Below, in pieces: positions 45,718 to 54,847 of a DNA stretch of 64,000 nt (positions are counted from its first letter, which is position 1; every line of letters starts with the position of its first letter). The DNA is from Sphingomonas sp. IC-11. Lineage in GTDB: Bacteria; Pseudomonadota; Alphaproteobacteria; Sphingomonadales; Sphingomonadaceae. A program made the position numbers and the translations under genes. A model generated the notes under the pieces. It was not told the origin of the DNA. It saw only the letters and a list, made by a program, of their open reading frames with translations, and ran no database searches. The stretch spans positions 186,001-250,000 of the forward strand of contig NZ_JAJNDU010000003.1 in assembly GCF_021043365.1 (NCBI RefSeq), read 5' to 3'.

Positions 45718-46260
45718 CGTCCGCCCATGATGCGCCGGCCAATGCAGGCGCCGCCGATGAACGGCCCGCGATTCAACGAATGGATCCAGAGCCAAAAGGT
45801 CCGCGTGATCGATCACGAGGGCGAGAATCTCGGCGTGATGTACACCCGTCAGGCAATCGAGCAGGCCAAGGAAGTCGGGCTCGATCTGGTCGAGGTGTCG
45901 CCCAATGCCGATCCGCCCGTGGCCAAGTTCCTGGACGTCGGCAAGTACAAGTACGAGGCGCAGAAGAAGGCGAACCTCGCCCGCAAGAGCCAGAAGACGC
46001 AGGAGATCAAAGAGATCAAGATGCGTCCGAACATCGATGATCACGACTACGACACCAAGATGAAGAAGGTGGCGGAGTTCATCGGTGAAGGCGACAAGGT
46101 GAAGGTGACCATGCGCTTCCGCGGACGTGAGCTGAGCCACGGCCAGCTCGGCATGGCAGTTCTCCAGCGCGTGGCCGAACAGGTCGCCGAAGTAGCGAAG
46201 GTGGAAGCCTATCCGCGCATGGAAGGCCGCCAGATGCTGATGGTGCTCGCGCCGAAATAA
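45715..46260 (+). CDS. infC: Translation initiation factor IF-3, non-canonical ATC start
   Basis: A 181-residue factor that keeps 30S subunits free and checks the start codon and initiator tRNA. The N-domain ([40 protein letters not shown]), linker ([20 protein letters not shown]) and C-domain ([44 protein letters not shown]) are intact. The length from ATC equals that of typical IF-3. It is away from rpmI-rplT and lies divergent from a glycosyltransferase gene. A perfect terminator follows. Confidence 0.95.
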   Translation: MRPPMMRRPMQAPPMNGPRFNEWIQSQKVRVIDHEGENLGVMYTRQAIEQAKEVGLDLVEVSPNADPPVAKFLDVGKYKYEAQKKANLARKSQKTQEIKEIKMRPNIDDHDYDTKMKKVAEFIGEGDKVKVTMRFRGRELSHGQLGMAVLQRVAEQVAEVAKVEAYPRMEGRQMLMVLAPK

Positions 46261-46283
46261 TTTTTCCGGATCGCCTGCGAAAC

Positions 46284-46316
46284 GGCCGCGCCTCCAGCAG
46301 AGGTCGCGGCCTTTTT
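46284..46316 (+). terminator. Rho-independent terminator of infC
   Basis: GGCCGCG and CGCGGCC, extended by CCTC/GAGG inside, form a long GC stem followed directly by TTTTT. It begins about 24 bases after the infC stop. Confidence 0.92.
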
Positions 46317-46498
46317 CATGTCTGACGTAGCGTCAACTGACACTTCAGACAGGGCCGCTACGGACCAATCGTGGCATCCGCGCGACACGCCGATCCCAAA
46401 AGTTTCCTGTGCAACAAAAAATTCTTTGCGCGCCGGACGGGCGGCCTAAAGGCACCGCTCCCATCGAACCACGATAATTATACCTACCGGAGAGCCCG
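46317..46498 (+). other. Upstream region of the second TonB receptor
   Basis: These 182 bases between the infC terminator and the receptor ATG should hold its promoter. Visible are a short inverted repeat TGACG-TAG-CGTCA near 46322-46334, an A-run and a GGAGAG SD four to five bases before the ATG. I recognise no Fur box or other known operator. Confidence 0.4.
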
Positions 46499-49333
46499 AT
46501 GCGTCGCGTTGCCTCGCTTTTGTCCACTGCCGTTCTTTTTGCCGCCCTTCCCGCACTTGCGCAGGAACAGCCGAGCCAGGACCCGACCGCTGCCGGGTCG
46601 GTTGATCAGCCCCAGGCCGCACCCGCCAGCGATACCGATCTGGGCGCCAACGAGCTGGGCGCAGGTGACATCGTCGTCACCGCCACGCGCCGCGCCGAGC
46701 GTCTGGCCGACGTGCCGATCGCCGTTTCCGCCGTCAGCCAGGCGGCACTGCTGAATTCGGGCGCCAACGACATTCGCGGCGTGGCACAGCTTGCCCCGTC
46801 GCTGCAGGTTTCCTCCACCGGCAGCGAAGCGAACGCCACCGCACGCGTTCGCGGCATTGGCACCGTGGGCGACAACCCCGGCCTGGAAAGCTCGGTCGCC
46901 GTGTTCATCGATGGCGTGTATCGCAGCCGCACCGGTTCGGGCCTGAACGACATCGGCGAAGTCGACCGCATCGAAGTGCTGCGCGGGCCGCAGGGCACGC
47001 TTTCCGGCCGCAACGCATCTGCCGGTGCGATCAACATCTACACCCGGATGCCCGACGACGAGTTCGGCGGCTATGTCGAGGGCACCTACGGCAATTACGA
47101 CAACATCCGCCTTGCCGGTGCGATCACCGGGCCGGTGGTGCAGGACGTTCTGTCGTTCCGCCTGGACGGTGTGTTCAACAAGCGTGACGGCTTCCTGAAG
47201 GACGTCATCAACGACACCGATTACAACGATCGCAACCGCTGGTTCGTGCGCGGCCAGCTGCTGTTCGAACCGACCAGCGACCTCACCATCCGCCTGCTGG
47301 GCGATTACACCTGGCGTGACGAGAAGTGCTGCGGCGCAGTGTACGTCGACCTGCGCGAGAAGCTGGACCCGACGCCGGGCCAGCCGGGCGACTTCACCAT
47401 CAACCCGAACGGCAACCGCATCGTCGACGTGCTGCGCAGCCTGGGCGGCGTCTTCCCGAGCGCGGGTGATCCGTACAACCGCCAGATCGCCAACTCGCCC
47501 GGTCGCGCTTATTCGAACGTGACGAAGGATTACGGCGGGTCGATGCAGGTCGACTATAACTTCGGCAACGTGTCGCTGACGTCGATCACGGCCTATCGCG
47601 AATACAAGGCCGGCAACGCCTCCGACATCGATTACGGCAATGTCGACATCGGCTATCGCGCCGATGATGGCCGCGCCTTCCGCCAGTTCCACACCTTTAC
47701 CCAGGAACTGCGCCTGCAGGGTTCGCTGTTCGACGATCGCCTCGACTGGCTGGTCGGCGGCTATTACTCGAACGAAGACCTGGTCGTCGGCGACAACCTG
47801 CAGTTCGGGTCGCAATATGGCGCCTTCGCATCGTGCCGCATCGTTTCGACGATCAACCCGGTCGCTGCGCTTCGCAACCCGGCGGCTCCGGGCTGCCTTG
47901 GCACCTCGCTTGTCGCCCCCGGCACCACGGGGCGCGCAGCTGTGCTGGGCGGGCTCACCCAGGCACAGGTCGCCGCGGGCATCCCGCTTGCAACCGCCGT
48001 GGCGAACGCTGGCCTGATCGGCAGCAACCTCGATCGCCTGTCGACGCTGAACAACCTGGGCGACAACAACGCGCGTTATTACCAGGACAGCGAGAATTAC
48101 GCGTTCTTCACGCACAATATCTTCAAGCTGACCGACACGCTGTCGATCACGGCCGGCCTGCGCTGGACCCATGAAGCCAAGAAGTTCCATGCGAACTTCA
48201 ACAACACCAACACGGTCTGCCCGGCGCTCCAGGCGGGCACGGCACAGGGGGGCCTGGGCGGCCTGCTCGCCAACCCGGCGCTCGCCACGCTTGCCGGCGG
48301 CATCATCACGCTGGGCTGCACGGGCAACTCGTCCGTCACGCTCAACGGCCTGGATCTGCAGGACAACTTCAACGAAGATCAGTTCACCGGCACCGGCGTG
48401 ATCTCGTGGAAGCCGACCCGCGACCTGATGGTCTATGCAAGCTATTCGCGTGGCTACAAGGCTGGCGGCTACAACCTTGATCGCTCGGATCTGGGTTCGG
48501 CGCTGTTCCCGCGCTCGTCGGCGAACGTCACCAACCTGCGCTTCGATCCGGAGCTGGTGGACAGCTATGAAGCGGGCATCAAGTACTCGACCCGTCAGTT
48601 CACGGCGAACGTCACCGTGTTCCGCTCAGACTTCGAGAACTTCCAGCTCAACACGTTCAACGGCACCAACTACGTGGTCGAGAACATCGGTTCGTGCGCG
48701 GACAGCCTGAACGGCGGCGACCAGGACGGTTCGGCAGCGACCGGCGTCTGCACCGGCGATGTGAAGCCGGGCGTGCGCAGCCAGGGCGTGGAAGTCGAGC
48801 TGGGCCTGTACCCGGCGCGCAACTTCGCGGTGAACCTGGGCTACACGCTGGCGGACACCAAGTTCCGCCGCAACCTGGTGGGCTCGGCAGCGGGCGCCGC
48901 GCTTGACCCGGCACTGTTCCTGCTCGCCGGCAGCCAGATGTCGAACGCGCCGCGCAACGTGGTGACGGGCTCGGTCAGCTGGACGCCGGAGATCGGCAGC
49001 TCGGGCATGACCGGCCTGTTCTATGTCGATGGCCGCATGACCAGCGACTACAACACCGGTTCGGACCTGTTCTTCGAGAAGGAGCAGGACGGCTTCTTCC
49101 TGATGAACGCCCGTATCGGCGTTCGCGGGCCGGACCAGAACTGGTCGATCGAGGCATGGGCACAGAACCTGCTGAACCAGGACTACCAGCAGGTCGCGTT
49201 CAACGCGCCGTTCCAGGGCGCAGGCAGCCTCGCGCAGACGATCCGTCTCGGCACGTCGCCGGCGAACCAGCTGTTCTCCGCGTTCCTTGCCGAGCCGCGC
49301 ACCTATGGCGTGACCCTGCGCAAGCGCTTCTGA
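46499..49333 (+). CDS. TonB-dependent receptor, intact
   Basis: A 944-residue outer membrane receptor. Signal peptide 1-21 (ending ALPALA) is followed by a TonB-box-like GDIVVTATRR at about 56-65. A full plug comes next (VPIAVSAVSQAALLNSGAND, FIDGVYRSRTGSGLNDIGEV, DRIEVLRGPQGTLSGRNASA, GAINIYTRMP). A 22-strand barrel follows, ending TYGVTLRKRF. The FIDGVY and GPQGTLSGRN signatures place it among FecA/CirA-like receptors common in sphingomonads. The ligand is unknown. It is a single-gene unit between strong terminators. Confidence 0.95.
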   Translation: MRRVASLLSTAVLFAALPALAQEQPSQDPTAAGSVDQPQAAPASDTDLGANELGAGDIVVTATRRAERLADVPIAVSAVSQAALLNSGANDIRGVAQLAPSLQVSSTGSEANATARVRGIGTVGDNPGLESSVAVFIDGVYRSRTGSGLNDIGEVDRIEVLRGPQGTLSGRNASAGAINIYTRMPDDEFGGYVEGTYGNYDNIRLAGAITGPVVQDVLSFRLDGVFNKRDGFLKDVINDTDYNDRNRWFVRGQLLFEPTSDLTIRLLGDYTWRDEKCCGAVYVDLREKLDPTPGQPGDFTINPNGNRIVDVLRSLGGVFPSAGDPYNRQIANSPGRAYSNVTKDYGGSMQVDYNFGNVSLTSITAYREYKAGNASDIDYGNVDIGYRADDGRAFRQFHTFTQELRLQGSLFDDRLDWLVGGYYSNEDLVVGDNLQFGSQYGAFASCRIVSTINPVAALRNPAAPGCLGTSLVAPGTTGRAAVLGGLTQAQVAAGIPLATAVANAGLIGSNLDRLSTLNNLGDNNARYYQDSENYAFFTHNIFKLTDTLSITAGLRWTHEAKKFHANFNNTNTVCPALQAGTAQGGLGGLLANPALATLAGGIITLGCTGNSSVTLNGLDLQDNFNEDQFTGTGVISWKPTRDLMVYASYSRGYKAGGYNLDRSDLGSALFPRSSANVTNLRFDPELVDSYEAGIKYSTRQFTANVTVFRSDFENFQLNTFNGTNYVVENIGSCADSLNGGDQDGSAATGVCTGDVKPGVRSQGVEVELGLYPARNFAVNLGYTLADTKFRRNLVGSAAGAALDPALFLLAGSQMSNAPRNVVTGSVSWTPEIGSSGMTGLFYVDGRMTSDYNTGSDLFFEKEQDGFFLMNARIGVRGPDQNWSIEAWAQNLLNQDYQQVAFNAPFQGAGSLAQTIRLGTSPANQLFSAFLAEPRTYGVTLRKRF

Positions 49334-49340
49334 TCGCTCA

Positions 49341-49361
49341 GGGGCGCGGGTAACGCGCCCC
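49341..49361 (+). repeat. Hairpin just after the second TonB receptor
   Basis: GGGGCGCG and CGCGCCCC form an 8-bp stem with a 5-base loop a few bases after the receptor stop. No T-run follows; the true terminator is the next hairpin. Together they form two successive stem-loops. Confidence 0.5.
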
Positions 49362-49376
49362 GCCAGCGCTTTCTCA

Positions 49377-49413
49377 CCCCGGCTTCAGTCAATGCTGAAG
49401 CCGGGGTGTTTTT
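49377..49413 (+). terminator. Rho-independent terminator of the second TonB receptor
   Basis: CCCCGGCTTCAG and CTGAAGCCGGGG form a perfect 12-bp stem around a 6-base loop, followed by TGTTTTT. It is on the plus strand, 43 bases after the receptor stop. Confidence 0.93.
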
Positions 49414-49470
49414 CGTTCATGGGATGGGTGTGGTGGCAGGTCGGGCCGTGCCCCCCTCGGAAAGCGCCGG

Positions 49471-49851
49471 TCAGGCGGGCGGCTCCCACAATTCGATCAC
49501 GTTGCCCTCCGGATCTTGGAGGCGCGCAAAGCTGCCGGTTTCCGGAGAGCCCCATTCCGCGCGTGTTTCAACCGCAATACCCGACGCTCCGAGATCGCGG
49601 ATCATCTCCGCAAGGCCGCTGACCCGAAGGTTGATCATGAAGGCGCGGTCGGCCGGAAAATAGTCGGTTGTGTCCTTGAACGGCGCGAATACGAAGGGGC
49701 CGCCTCGCGCTTGCCAGAACCACTCGCTGGCCAGCGCCGCCGGGTCGCCGCTACAGCCGGGGCCGACGTTCAGGTGATCGCGATACCAGGCGCCGAGCGC
49801 CTCTGGATCCCTCGCGCGGAAGAACAAGCCGCCCATTCCCAGCACTGGCAT
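49471..49851 (-). CDS. VOC family (glyoxalase/bleomycin resistance-like) protein
   Basis: A 126-residue protein with one vicinal-oxygen-chelate repeat pair: GGLFFRARDPEALGAWYRDH at the N-terminus and LQDPEGNVIELWEPP at the C-terminus, with Glu in IELWE as a possible metal ligand. No substrate can be given. It lies between the second TonB receptor and glnD and is transcribed with neither for certain. Confidence 0.85.
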   Translation of the reverse strand: MPVLGMGGLFFRARDPEALGAWYRDHLNVGPGCSGDPAALASEWFWQARGGPFVFAPFKDTTDYFPADRAFMINLRVSGLAEMIRDLGASGIAVETRAEWGSPETGSFARLQDPEGNVIELWEPPA

Positions 49852-49915
49852 TGCCGTCTCTCCTTCTGGTCATTCCTGTCGACCTGATCAGGGCGGCGCA
49901 CCGGGAGGGCGATCG

Positions 49916-52663
49916 TCACGCCGCCAGGTCGACCGCCCTGCCGGCCGCAGCGTCGAGCAGCCTTTTCTCCAGCGCCTTCAGCCGCGCACCAGTGGCGATC
50001 TTATCGCCGGTCAGATCGGTGATGTAGAAGGTATCGACCGCGCGCTCGCCATAGGTGGCGACATGGGCGGAATGGATCGTCACCTTTGACTGGAACAGCG
50101 CATGGGCGAGCTGATTGAGCAGCGCGGGGCGGTCGCGCGCATTTACCTCGACCACGGTGAAGCGGTTCGAAGCCTTGTTGTCGACCAGCACATTCGGCTC
50201 GATCCGGAAGGCGTCGGCACGCACCCGCGGCAGCGGCTTGGCCTTCAGGCGCTCCACCAGTTTGCCGCGATTGGCCAGCGCATCCTCGATCGCGGTCTGC
50301 AACCGGGCGAGCTGCTCAGGCTCGTCGAAGGGGCGACCGAACGGATCCTGGACGAGGAAGTTGTCGAGCGCCATGCCGTCGCGCGTCGTGTGGATGCGAG
50401 CGTCGATGATGTTCCCGCCAGCGACATGGATTGCGCCGGCGATACGGTAAAAGATGCCGGGATGGTCGGCGGCATAGACTGTAACCAGGGTCGCGCCGCG
50501 CTGGGCATAGACCTGTGCGTCGATGGCGAGCTGCGCTTCCCCGACGCCGGCAACGAAGCGGGCGTTGTGGGCCAGCACATCCTCCGGCTCGGCGATCCAG
50601 TAAGCCTCCGGGAAACGCCGCACATAGGTGGCCATGGTCGGCGCGTCCCAGCCTAGCGCCTCGGCCAGGGCGGCCTGCTTGGCGGCGATCCGCTCCTCGC
50701 GCCCGCGCTGCTTGTGGCCGAGGCGAAGCACCTCCTCCGCGGCCTCGTAGAGATCGCCGAGCAGCTGCCGCTTCCAACCGTTCCACGTCCCCGGTCCGAC
50801 CGCGCGAATGTCGACGATCGTGAGAACCAGCAGCAGCCGCAGCCGCTCCGCCGATTGCACAACATCGGTGAAATCAAGGATCGTCTTGAAGTCCGACAAG
50901 TCACGCTTGAACGCGGTGGCGGACATCAGCAGGTGGTGACGCACCAGCCACGCCACCGTCTCGGTCTCGGCAGGCGTAAGGCCGAAGCGGGGACATAGCT
51001 GCTCCGCCACGGCCGCGCCCAGGATGGAGTGGTCACCGCCGCGGCCCTTCGCCACATCGTGCAGCAATACCGCCACGTACAGCACCCGCCGCGACACGAT
51101 CTGCGGCAGGATGCCGGCTGCGAGCGGATGCTCGTCCGCGAGCTCGCCGCGCTCGATTCGGGCGAGGAGGCCGATAGCGCGGATCGTATGCTCATCCACC
51201 GTGTAATGGTGGTACATGTCGAACTGCATCTGCGCGACGACGCGGCCGAAATCCGGCACGAAGCGGCCGAACACGCCGGCCTCGTTCATCCAGCGCAGCA
51301 CCGTTTCCGGCTCCCGCGGCGAGGTCAGCAGATCGAGGAACAACGCATTGGCGCGTGGGTCGCTGCGCACTTCATCCACCAGCTTCGCATCGCGGGTCGC
51401 GGCACGCATGGCCAGCGGATGGATTTCCAGCCCATGGAGATCGGCCAGCTGGAAGATCTCGATGAGGCGCGTGGGATCTTCCGCGAAGAAGGTGTCGTGC
51501 GGCAACGCAAGGCGGCCCCGATCGAGAACGAAGCCGTGAAGCTTGCCCGGACGGCGGCGCAGGCGCGGCAGGCCGAAGCGCCGACCGCGGGCGGCAAACA
51601 GATCATCAATATGCGCCAGGAACACTCCGGTGAGCGCGCCGACGGTTTTTGCCTGCAGGAAGTAGAATTGCATGAACCGCTCAACCGCGGCCTTTCCGGG
51701 CCGATCGGCATAGCGCATCCGCTCCGCAATCTCCCGCTGCATGTCGAACGTCAGCCGGTCCTCCGCGCGGCCGGCGGCAAGATGCAGATGGCAACGCACC
51801 GCCCAGAGGAAATTGTCGGCCCGGTTGAACAGGCGGTACTCGGCCGGGGTGAACAGCCCCTTGTCCACCAGCTGGGCGGCGCGATCGACGTCATAGACAT
51901 ATTTGCCGATCCAGAAGAGCGCGTGGAGATCGCGTAGGCCCCCCTTCCCTTCCTTCACATTGGGTTCGACGACGTAGCGGGTGTCGCCCATCTTGACGTG
52001 GCGCGCGTTACGCTCGGCCAGCTTGTCGGCGATGAACTGGCGCTCGGTGCCGCGTGTCACCTCGTTGCGGAAGCGCGCCAGCGATTCTTCGTACAACGCT
52101 TCGTTCCCGCACACGAAGCGCCCCTCGAGCAGCGCGGTCCGGATCGTCACATCGCCCTTCGCCTGCCGGACCATTTCGTCCAGCGAGCGAGAGGAATGGC
52201 CGACCTTCAGACCGAGATCCCAGAGGGCGTAGAGGATCGATTCGATCACCTGCTCGGCCCAGGGCGTCTGCTTCCAAGGCGTGAGGAAGCCGATGTCGAC
52301 ATCCGAGAAGGGCGCCATCTCGCCCCGGCCGTAACCGCCCACCGCCACCAGCGTGAGCCGCTCCGCCGCAGTCGGATTGCTGAGCGGATACAGCCGCTGT
52401 GTCACCAGATCGAACAACAGCTTCAGTAGCTGGTCGATCAGAAAGGCCTGGGCGTTGGCCGCTTCCAGCCCGCGCGACGGCCGTTCGCCGAGGCGCCGCG
52501 CGATTTCGGCACGGCCGGCATCCAGCGCGTCCTTCAGCATCGCCGTCGCCTTGCGACGAAGCAGCGCCGGATCATCCCGGTCCAGCGCAGCCAGTGCATC
52601 CGCGATCACGCGCCGATCGATGATCGCGCGGCGGTTCGGCAAGCTGTCAAAGCGCGTGTTCAT
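49916..52663 (-). CDS. glnD: [Protein-PII] uridylyltransferase / uridylyl-removing enzyme
   Basis: A 915-residue nitrogen sensor that adds UMP to PII proteins or removes it according to glutamine. The nucleotidyltransferase site is GGYGRGE (109-115) with DVD (121-123). The linker is PII-UTase type, the HD domain is near residue 500 (VLLHDVAKGRGGDHS), and two C-terminal ACT domains (LVTVYAADHPGIFYRIAGAI, FTVVEVNARDRPALLNQLAH) sense glutamine. The ATG at 52663 is preceded by GGAG. The pump permease gene ends 48 bases upstream with a hairpin between. Confidence 0.96.
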   Translation of the reverse strand: MNTRFDSLPNRRAIIDRRVIADALAALDRDDPALLRRKATAMLKDALDAGRAEIARRLGERPSRGLEAANAQAFLIDQLLKLLFDLVTQRLYPLSNPTAAERLTLVAVGGYGRGEMAPFSDVDIGFLTPWKQTPWAEQVIESILYALWDLGLKVGHSSRSLDEMVRQAKGDVTIRTALLEGRFVCGNEALYEESLARFRNEVTRGTERQFIADKLAERNARHVKMGDTRYVVEPNVKEGKGGLRDLHALFWIGKYVYDVDRAAQLVDKGLFTPAEYRLFNRADNFLWAVRCHLHLAAGRAEDRLTFDMQREIAERMRYADRPGKAAVERFMQFYFLQAKTVGALTGVFLAHIDDLFAARGRRFGLPRLRRRPGKLHGFVLDRGRLALPHDTFFAEDPTRLIEIFQLADLHGLEIHPLAMRAATRDAKLVDEVRSDPRANALFLDLLTSPREPETVLRWMNEAGVFGRFVPDFGRVVAQMQFDMYHHYTVDEHTIRAIGLLARIERGELADEHPLAAGILPQIVSRRVLYVAVLLHDVAKGRGGDHSILGAAVAEQLCPRFGLTPAETETVAWLVRHHLLMSATAFKRDLSDFKTILDFTDVVQSAERLRLLLVLTIVDIRAVGPGTWNGWKRQLLGDLYEAAEEVLRLGHKQRGREERIAAKQAALAEALGWDAPTMATYVRRFPEAYWIAEPEDVLAHNARFVAGVGEAQLAIDAQVYAQRGATLVTVYAADHPGIFYRIAGAIHVAGGNIIDARIHTTRDGMALDNFLVQDPFGRPFDEPEQLARLQTAIEDALANRGKLVERLKAKPLPRVRADAFRIEPNVLVDNKASNRFTVVEVNARDRPALLNQLAHALFQSKVTIHSAHVATYGERAVDTFYITDLTGDKIATGARLKALEKRLLDAAAGRAVDLAA

Positions 52664-52688
52664 GCGCTCCGATGTACGCGCCGCGCGA

Positions 52689-52709
52689 GGCAAGGGCCAT
52701 GCCCTTGCC
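52689..52709 (-). terminator. Hairpin between the ABC permease gene and glnD
   Basis: GGCAAGGGC and GCCCTTGCC form a perfect 9-bp stem with a 3-base loop, three bases after the permease stop on the minus strand. No T-run follows, so some read-through to glnD is likely. Confidence 0.5.
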
Positions 52710-52711
52710 CA

Positions 52712-53920
52712 TTACTCGTGCCGCAGGGCGTCGATGGGGTTGAGGCCGGCAGCGCGACGGGCGGGGAAATAGCCGAACACCACCCCGATTGCGGCCGCGA
52801 TGGCGAACGCCACCACGTTGATCGAAGGATCGAACGTCCACGGCACCTGCATCAGCGGCGTCGCCACCGCGATGACGAGCTGCGCCAGCACCAGGCCGAC
52901 CAGGCCGCCAAGCATCGACAGGACGACCGCTTCCACCAGGAATTGCATCAGCACTTCATTGGCGACCGCCCCGATGGCCAGACGGATGCCGATCTCCCGA
53001 GTCCGCTCCGTCACGGAAACGAGCATGATGTTCATGATTCCGATGCCGCCGACCACCAGGCTGATTGCTGCGACGGCAGCGACGATGCGGGTCAGCAACG
53101 TCGTCGTTCCCGTCAGCGTGTCGCTGATCTGCTTGGTATCGAAGATGTTGAAATCATCCTGCTTGGTGCCGGTGATGTTGCGGCGTTCGCGCAACAGATC
53201 GGTGATCGAGGCCTGCACCGCGCTGGTCGAATAGGCCTGGTCGACGCCGACCAGCATCAGGCGCACATCGCGGCTGCCGGTGAAGCGGCGCTGTACTGCC
53301 TTGATCGGCATCACCACGGTGTCGTCCTGGTCTCCGCCGAATCCGGCCTGCCCGCGTGCGGTAAGAACGCCGATCACGTCGCAGCTGATCGAGCCGATCC
53401 GCATCCGTCGACCAATTGCATCGCCACCGCGGAACAGGTTTTGCCGGACGGTATTGCCGATGATGCACACCGCCTTGCCCGCCTGCTCCTCCGCCGGTGT
53501 CCAATACCGGCCCTGCGCCAACGGCCAGGGCTGAACCACGAAGACCCCGTTGGTGGTGCCCTGAACCGTCGTCGACCAGTTCGCCCCTTCGTAGATAGCG
53601 GTCGCCGCGGTCGAAGCTTGCGGCGCCACTGCGGTGACGCCGGCGACCTGCTGCGCAATCGCCGTCACGTCTTCGGGATCAAAGTCCGGCGGACGCGGGC
53701 CGCCGCCGCCGCGACCGAAGCCCTGGCCGGGGCGGATCTGGAGCACGTTGGTGCCAAGCGCGGCGATCTGCTGCTGCACGGCGCTGGTGGTTGCCTTGCC
53801 CAGCGTCACCATGGCGACCACCGCCGCCACGCCGATAACGATGCCCAGGATCGTCAGGAACGAGCGAAGCAGGTGCCGGCGGATCGATCGCAGGGCGAGG
53901 ATGAAGGTGGTGCCGAACAC
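52712..53920 (-). CDS. MacB-type ABC transporter permease
   Basis: A 402-residue permease. A cytoplasmic start and helix 1 (about 20-42, FLTILGIVIGVAAVVAMVTL) are followed by a large periplasmic domain and three C-terminal FtsX helices. Typical of MacB is GGIGIMNIMLVSVTERTREI, and the C-terminus reads GYFPARRAAGLNPIDALRHE. MacB is often one fused polypeptide; here the ATPase is a separate gene 93 bases upstream. The pump includes its own adaptor and outer membrane factor. Confidence 0.93.
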   Translation of the reverse strand: MFGTTFILALRSIRRHLLRSFLTILGIVIGVAAVVAMVTLGKATTSAVQQQIAALGTNVLQIRPGQGFGRGGGGPRPPDFDPEDVTAIAQQVAGVTAVAPQASTAATAIYEGANWSTTVQGTTNGVFVVQPWPLAQGRYWTPAEEQAGKAVCIIGNTVRQNLFRGGDAIGRRMRIGSISCDVIGVLTARGQAGFGGDQDDTVVMPIKAVQRRFTGSRDVRLMLVGVDQAYSTSAVQASITDLLRERRNITGTKQDDFNIFDTKQISDTLTGTTTLLTRIVAAVAAISLVVGGIGIMNIMLVSVTERTREIGIRLAIGAVANEVLMQFLVEAVVLSMLGGLVGLVLAQLVIAVATPLMQVPWTFDPSINVVAFAIAAAIGVVFGYFPARRAAGLNPIDALRHE

Positions 53921-54013
53921 GCGATTACGACCCCTGCTGCAGCCGGGCGCAGCACAGCGGCGCCTGGCGGACGATAAGCGGATCGCCGCGGCGGGATGAG
54001 GAAGCAGCGCGCA

Positions 54014-54727
54014 TCACGACACATCCTCCCCCATCCGGTGGTTCGCATCGATCCGTTCCACCAGCCCGTCCTTGAAATGAACCACCGTGCGGGCAAACGC
54101 AGCCATTTCCGGCTCATGCGTTACCATCAACACGGTGATCCCGCTGTCGCGGTTCAGCCCGGTGAGCAACTCCATGATTTCGACCGATCGCTCCGAATCG
54201 AGGTTGCCGGTCGGTTCATCGGCCAGCAGCACATCGGGCCTGGTGACGATCGCGCGGGCGATAGCGACACGCTGTTGCTGACCACCGGAAAGCTCCGCCG
54301 GGGTATGATCCCACCAGTCCGCCAGGCCGACCTTGTCGAGCGCCGCCATACCGGCGTCACGGCGGCTCTTGCGATCGTCGCCGCGGTACAACAGCGGGAG
54401 TTCGACATTCTCGAGCGCGCTGGTGCGGCTCAGCAGGTTGAAGCCCTGGAAAACGAAGCCGAGGTATTTGCGGCGCAGCAGCGCCCGCTGGTCGCGATCA
54501 AGCGTCTCCACATGATGGCCGCGGAACAGGAAGGTGCCGCCCGTGGGCACGTCCAGGCAGCCGAGGATGTTCATGGTGGTCGACTTGCCGGAGCCCGACG
54601 GGCCCATCACGGCGACGAAATCACCGGCGGCGATATCGAGATCGACACCCTTCAGCGCCTGGAACGCCGTTGGGCCACTGCCGTACACCTTGGTGACATT
54701 GCGGAGCGAGATGATTGGCCCCGTCAT
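54014..54727 (-). CDS. MacB-type ABC transporter ATPase
   Basis: A 237-residue ATPase of the LolD/MacB branch. Walker A is GPSGSGKST (42-50), the signature LSGGQ is at 146-150, and Walker B ends LLADEPTGNLD (Asp170, Glu171). The Q-loop FVFQGFNLLSR and the H-loop VTHEPEMA are intact. It follows the adaptor gene after 120 bases and precedes the permease. The system should couple ATP hydrolysis to substrate extrusion from the periplasm. Confidence 0.95.
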   Translation of the reverse strand: MTGPIISLRNVTKVYGSGPTAFQALKGVDLDIAAGDFVAVMGPSGSGKSTTMNILGCLDVPTGGTFLFRGHHVETLDRDQRALLRRKYLGFVFQGFNLLSRTSALENVELPLLYRGDDRKSRRDAGMAALDKVGLADWWDHTPAELSGGQQQRVAIARAIVTRPDVLLADEPTGNLDSERSVEIMELLTGLNRDSGITVLMVTHEPEMAAFARTVVHFKDGLVERIDANHRMGEDVS

Positions 54728-54847
54728 CCCGCCTGCGCCCCGTCTTCGGTTCGTCGCTGGCCTGCGCGATCCAAGCTGCCACCACGCCGCGCTGGTGATC
54801 GAGGCGACTGCCCGGGAAGGGCCGAAGAAGCTGGCGCGAGCGCCGGG

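Noticed and set aside
46484..48190. 568-residue open frame opposite the second TonB receptor
   Set aside because: Antisense to a well-supported receptor. Its Val/Ala/Asp-rich composition reflects the receptor codons.
52712..54727. A single fused macB broken by a frameshift
   Set aside because: ATPase and permease each have complete domains, own starts and stops, and 93 bases of non-coding DNA between them.
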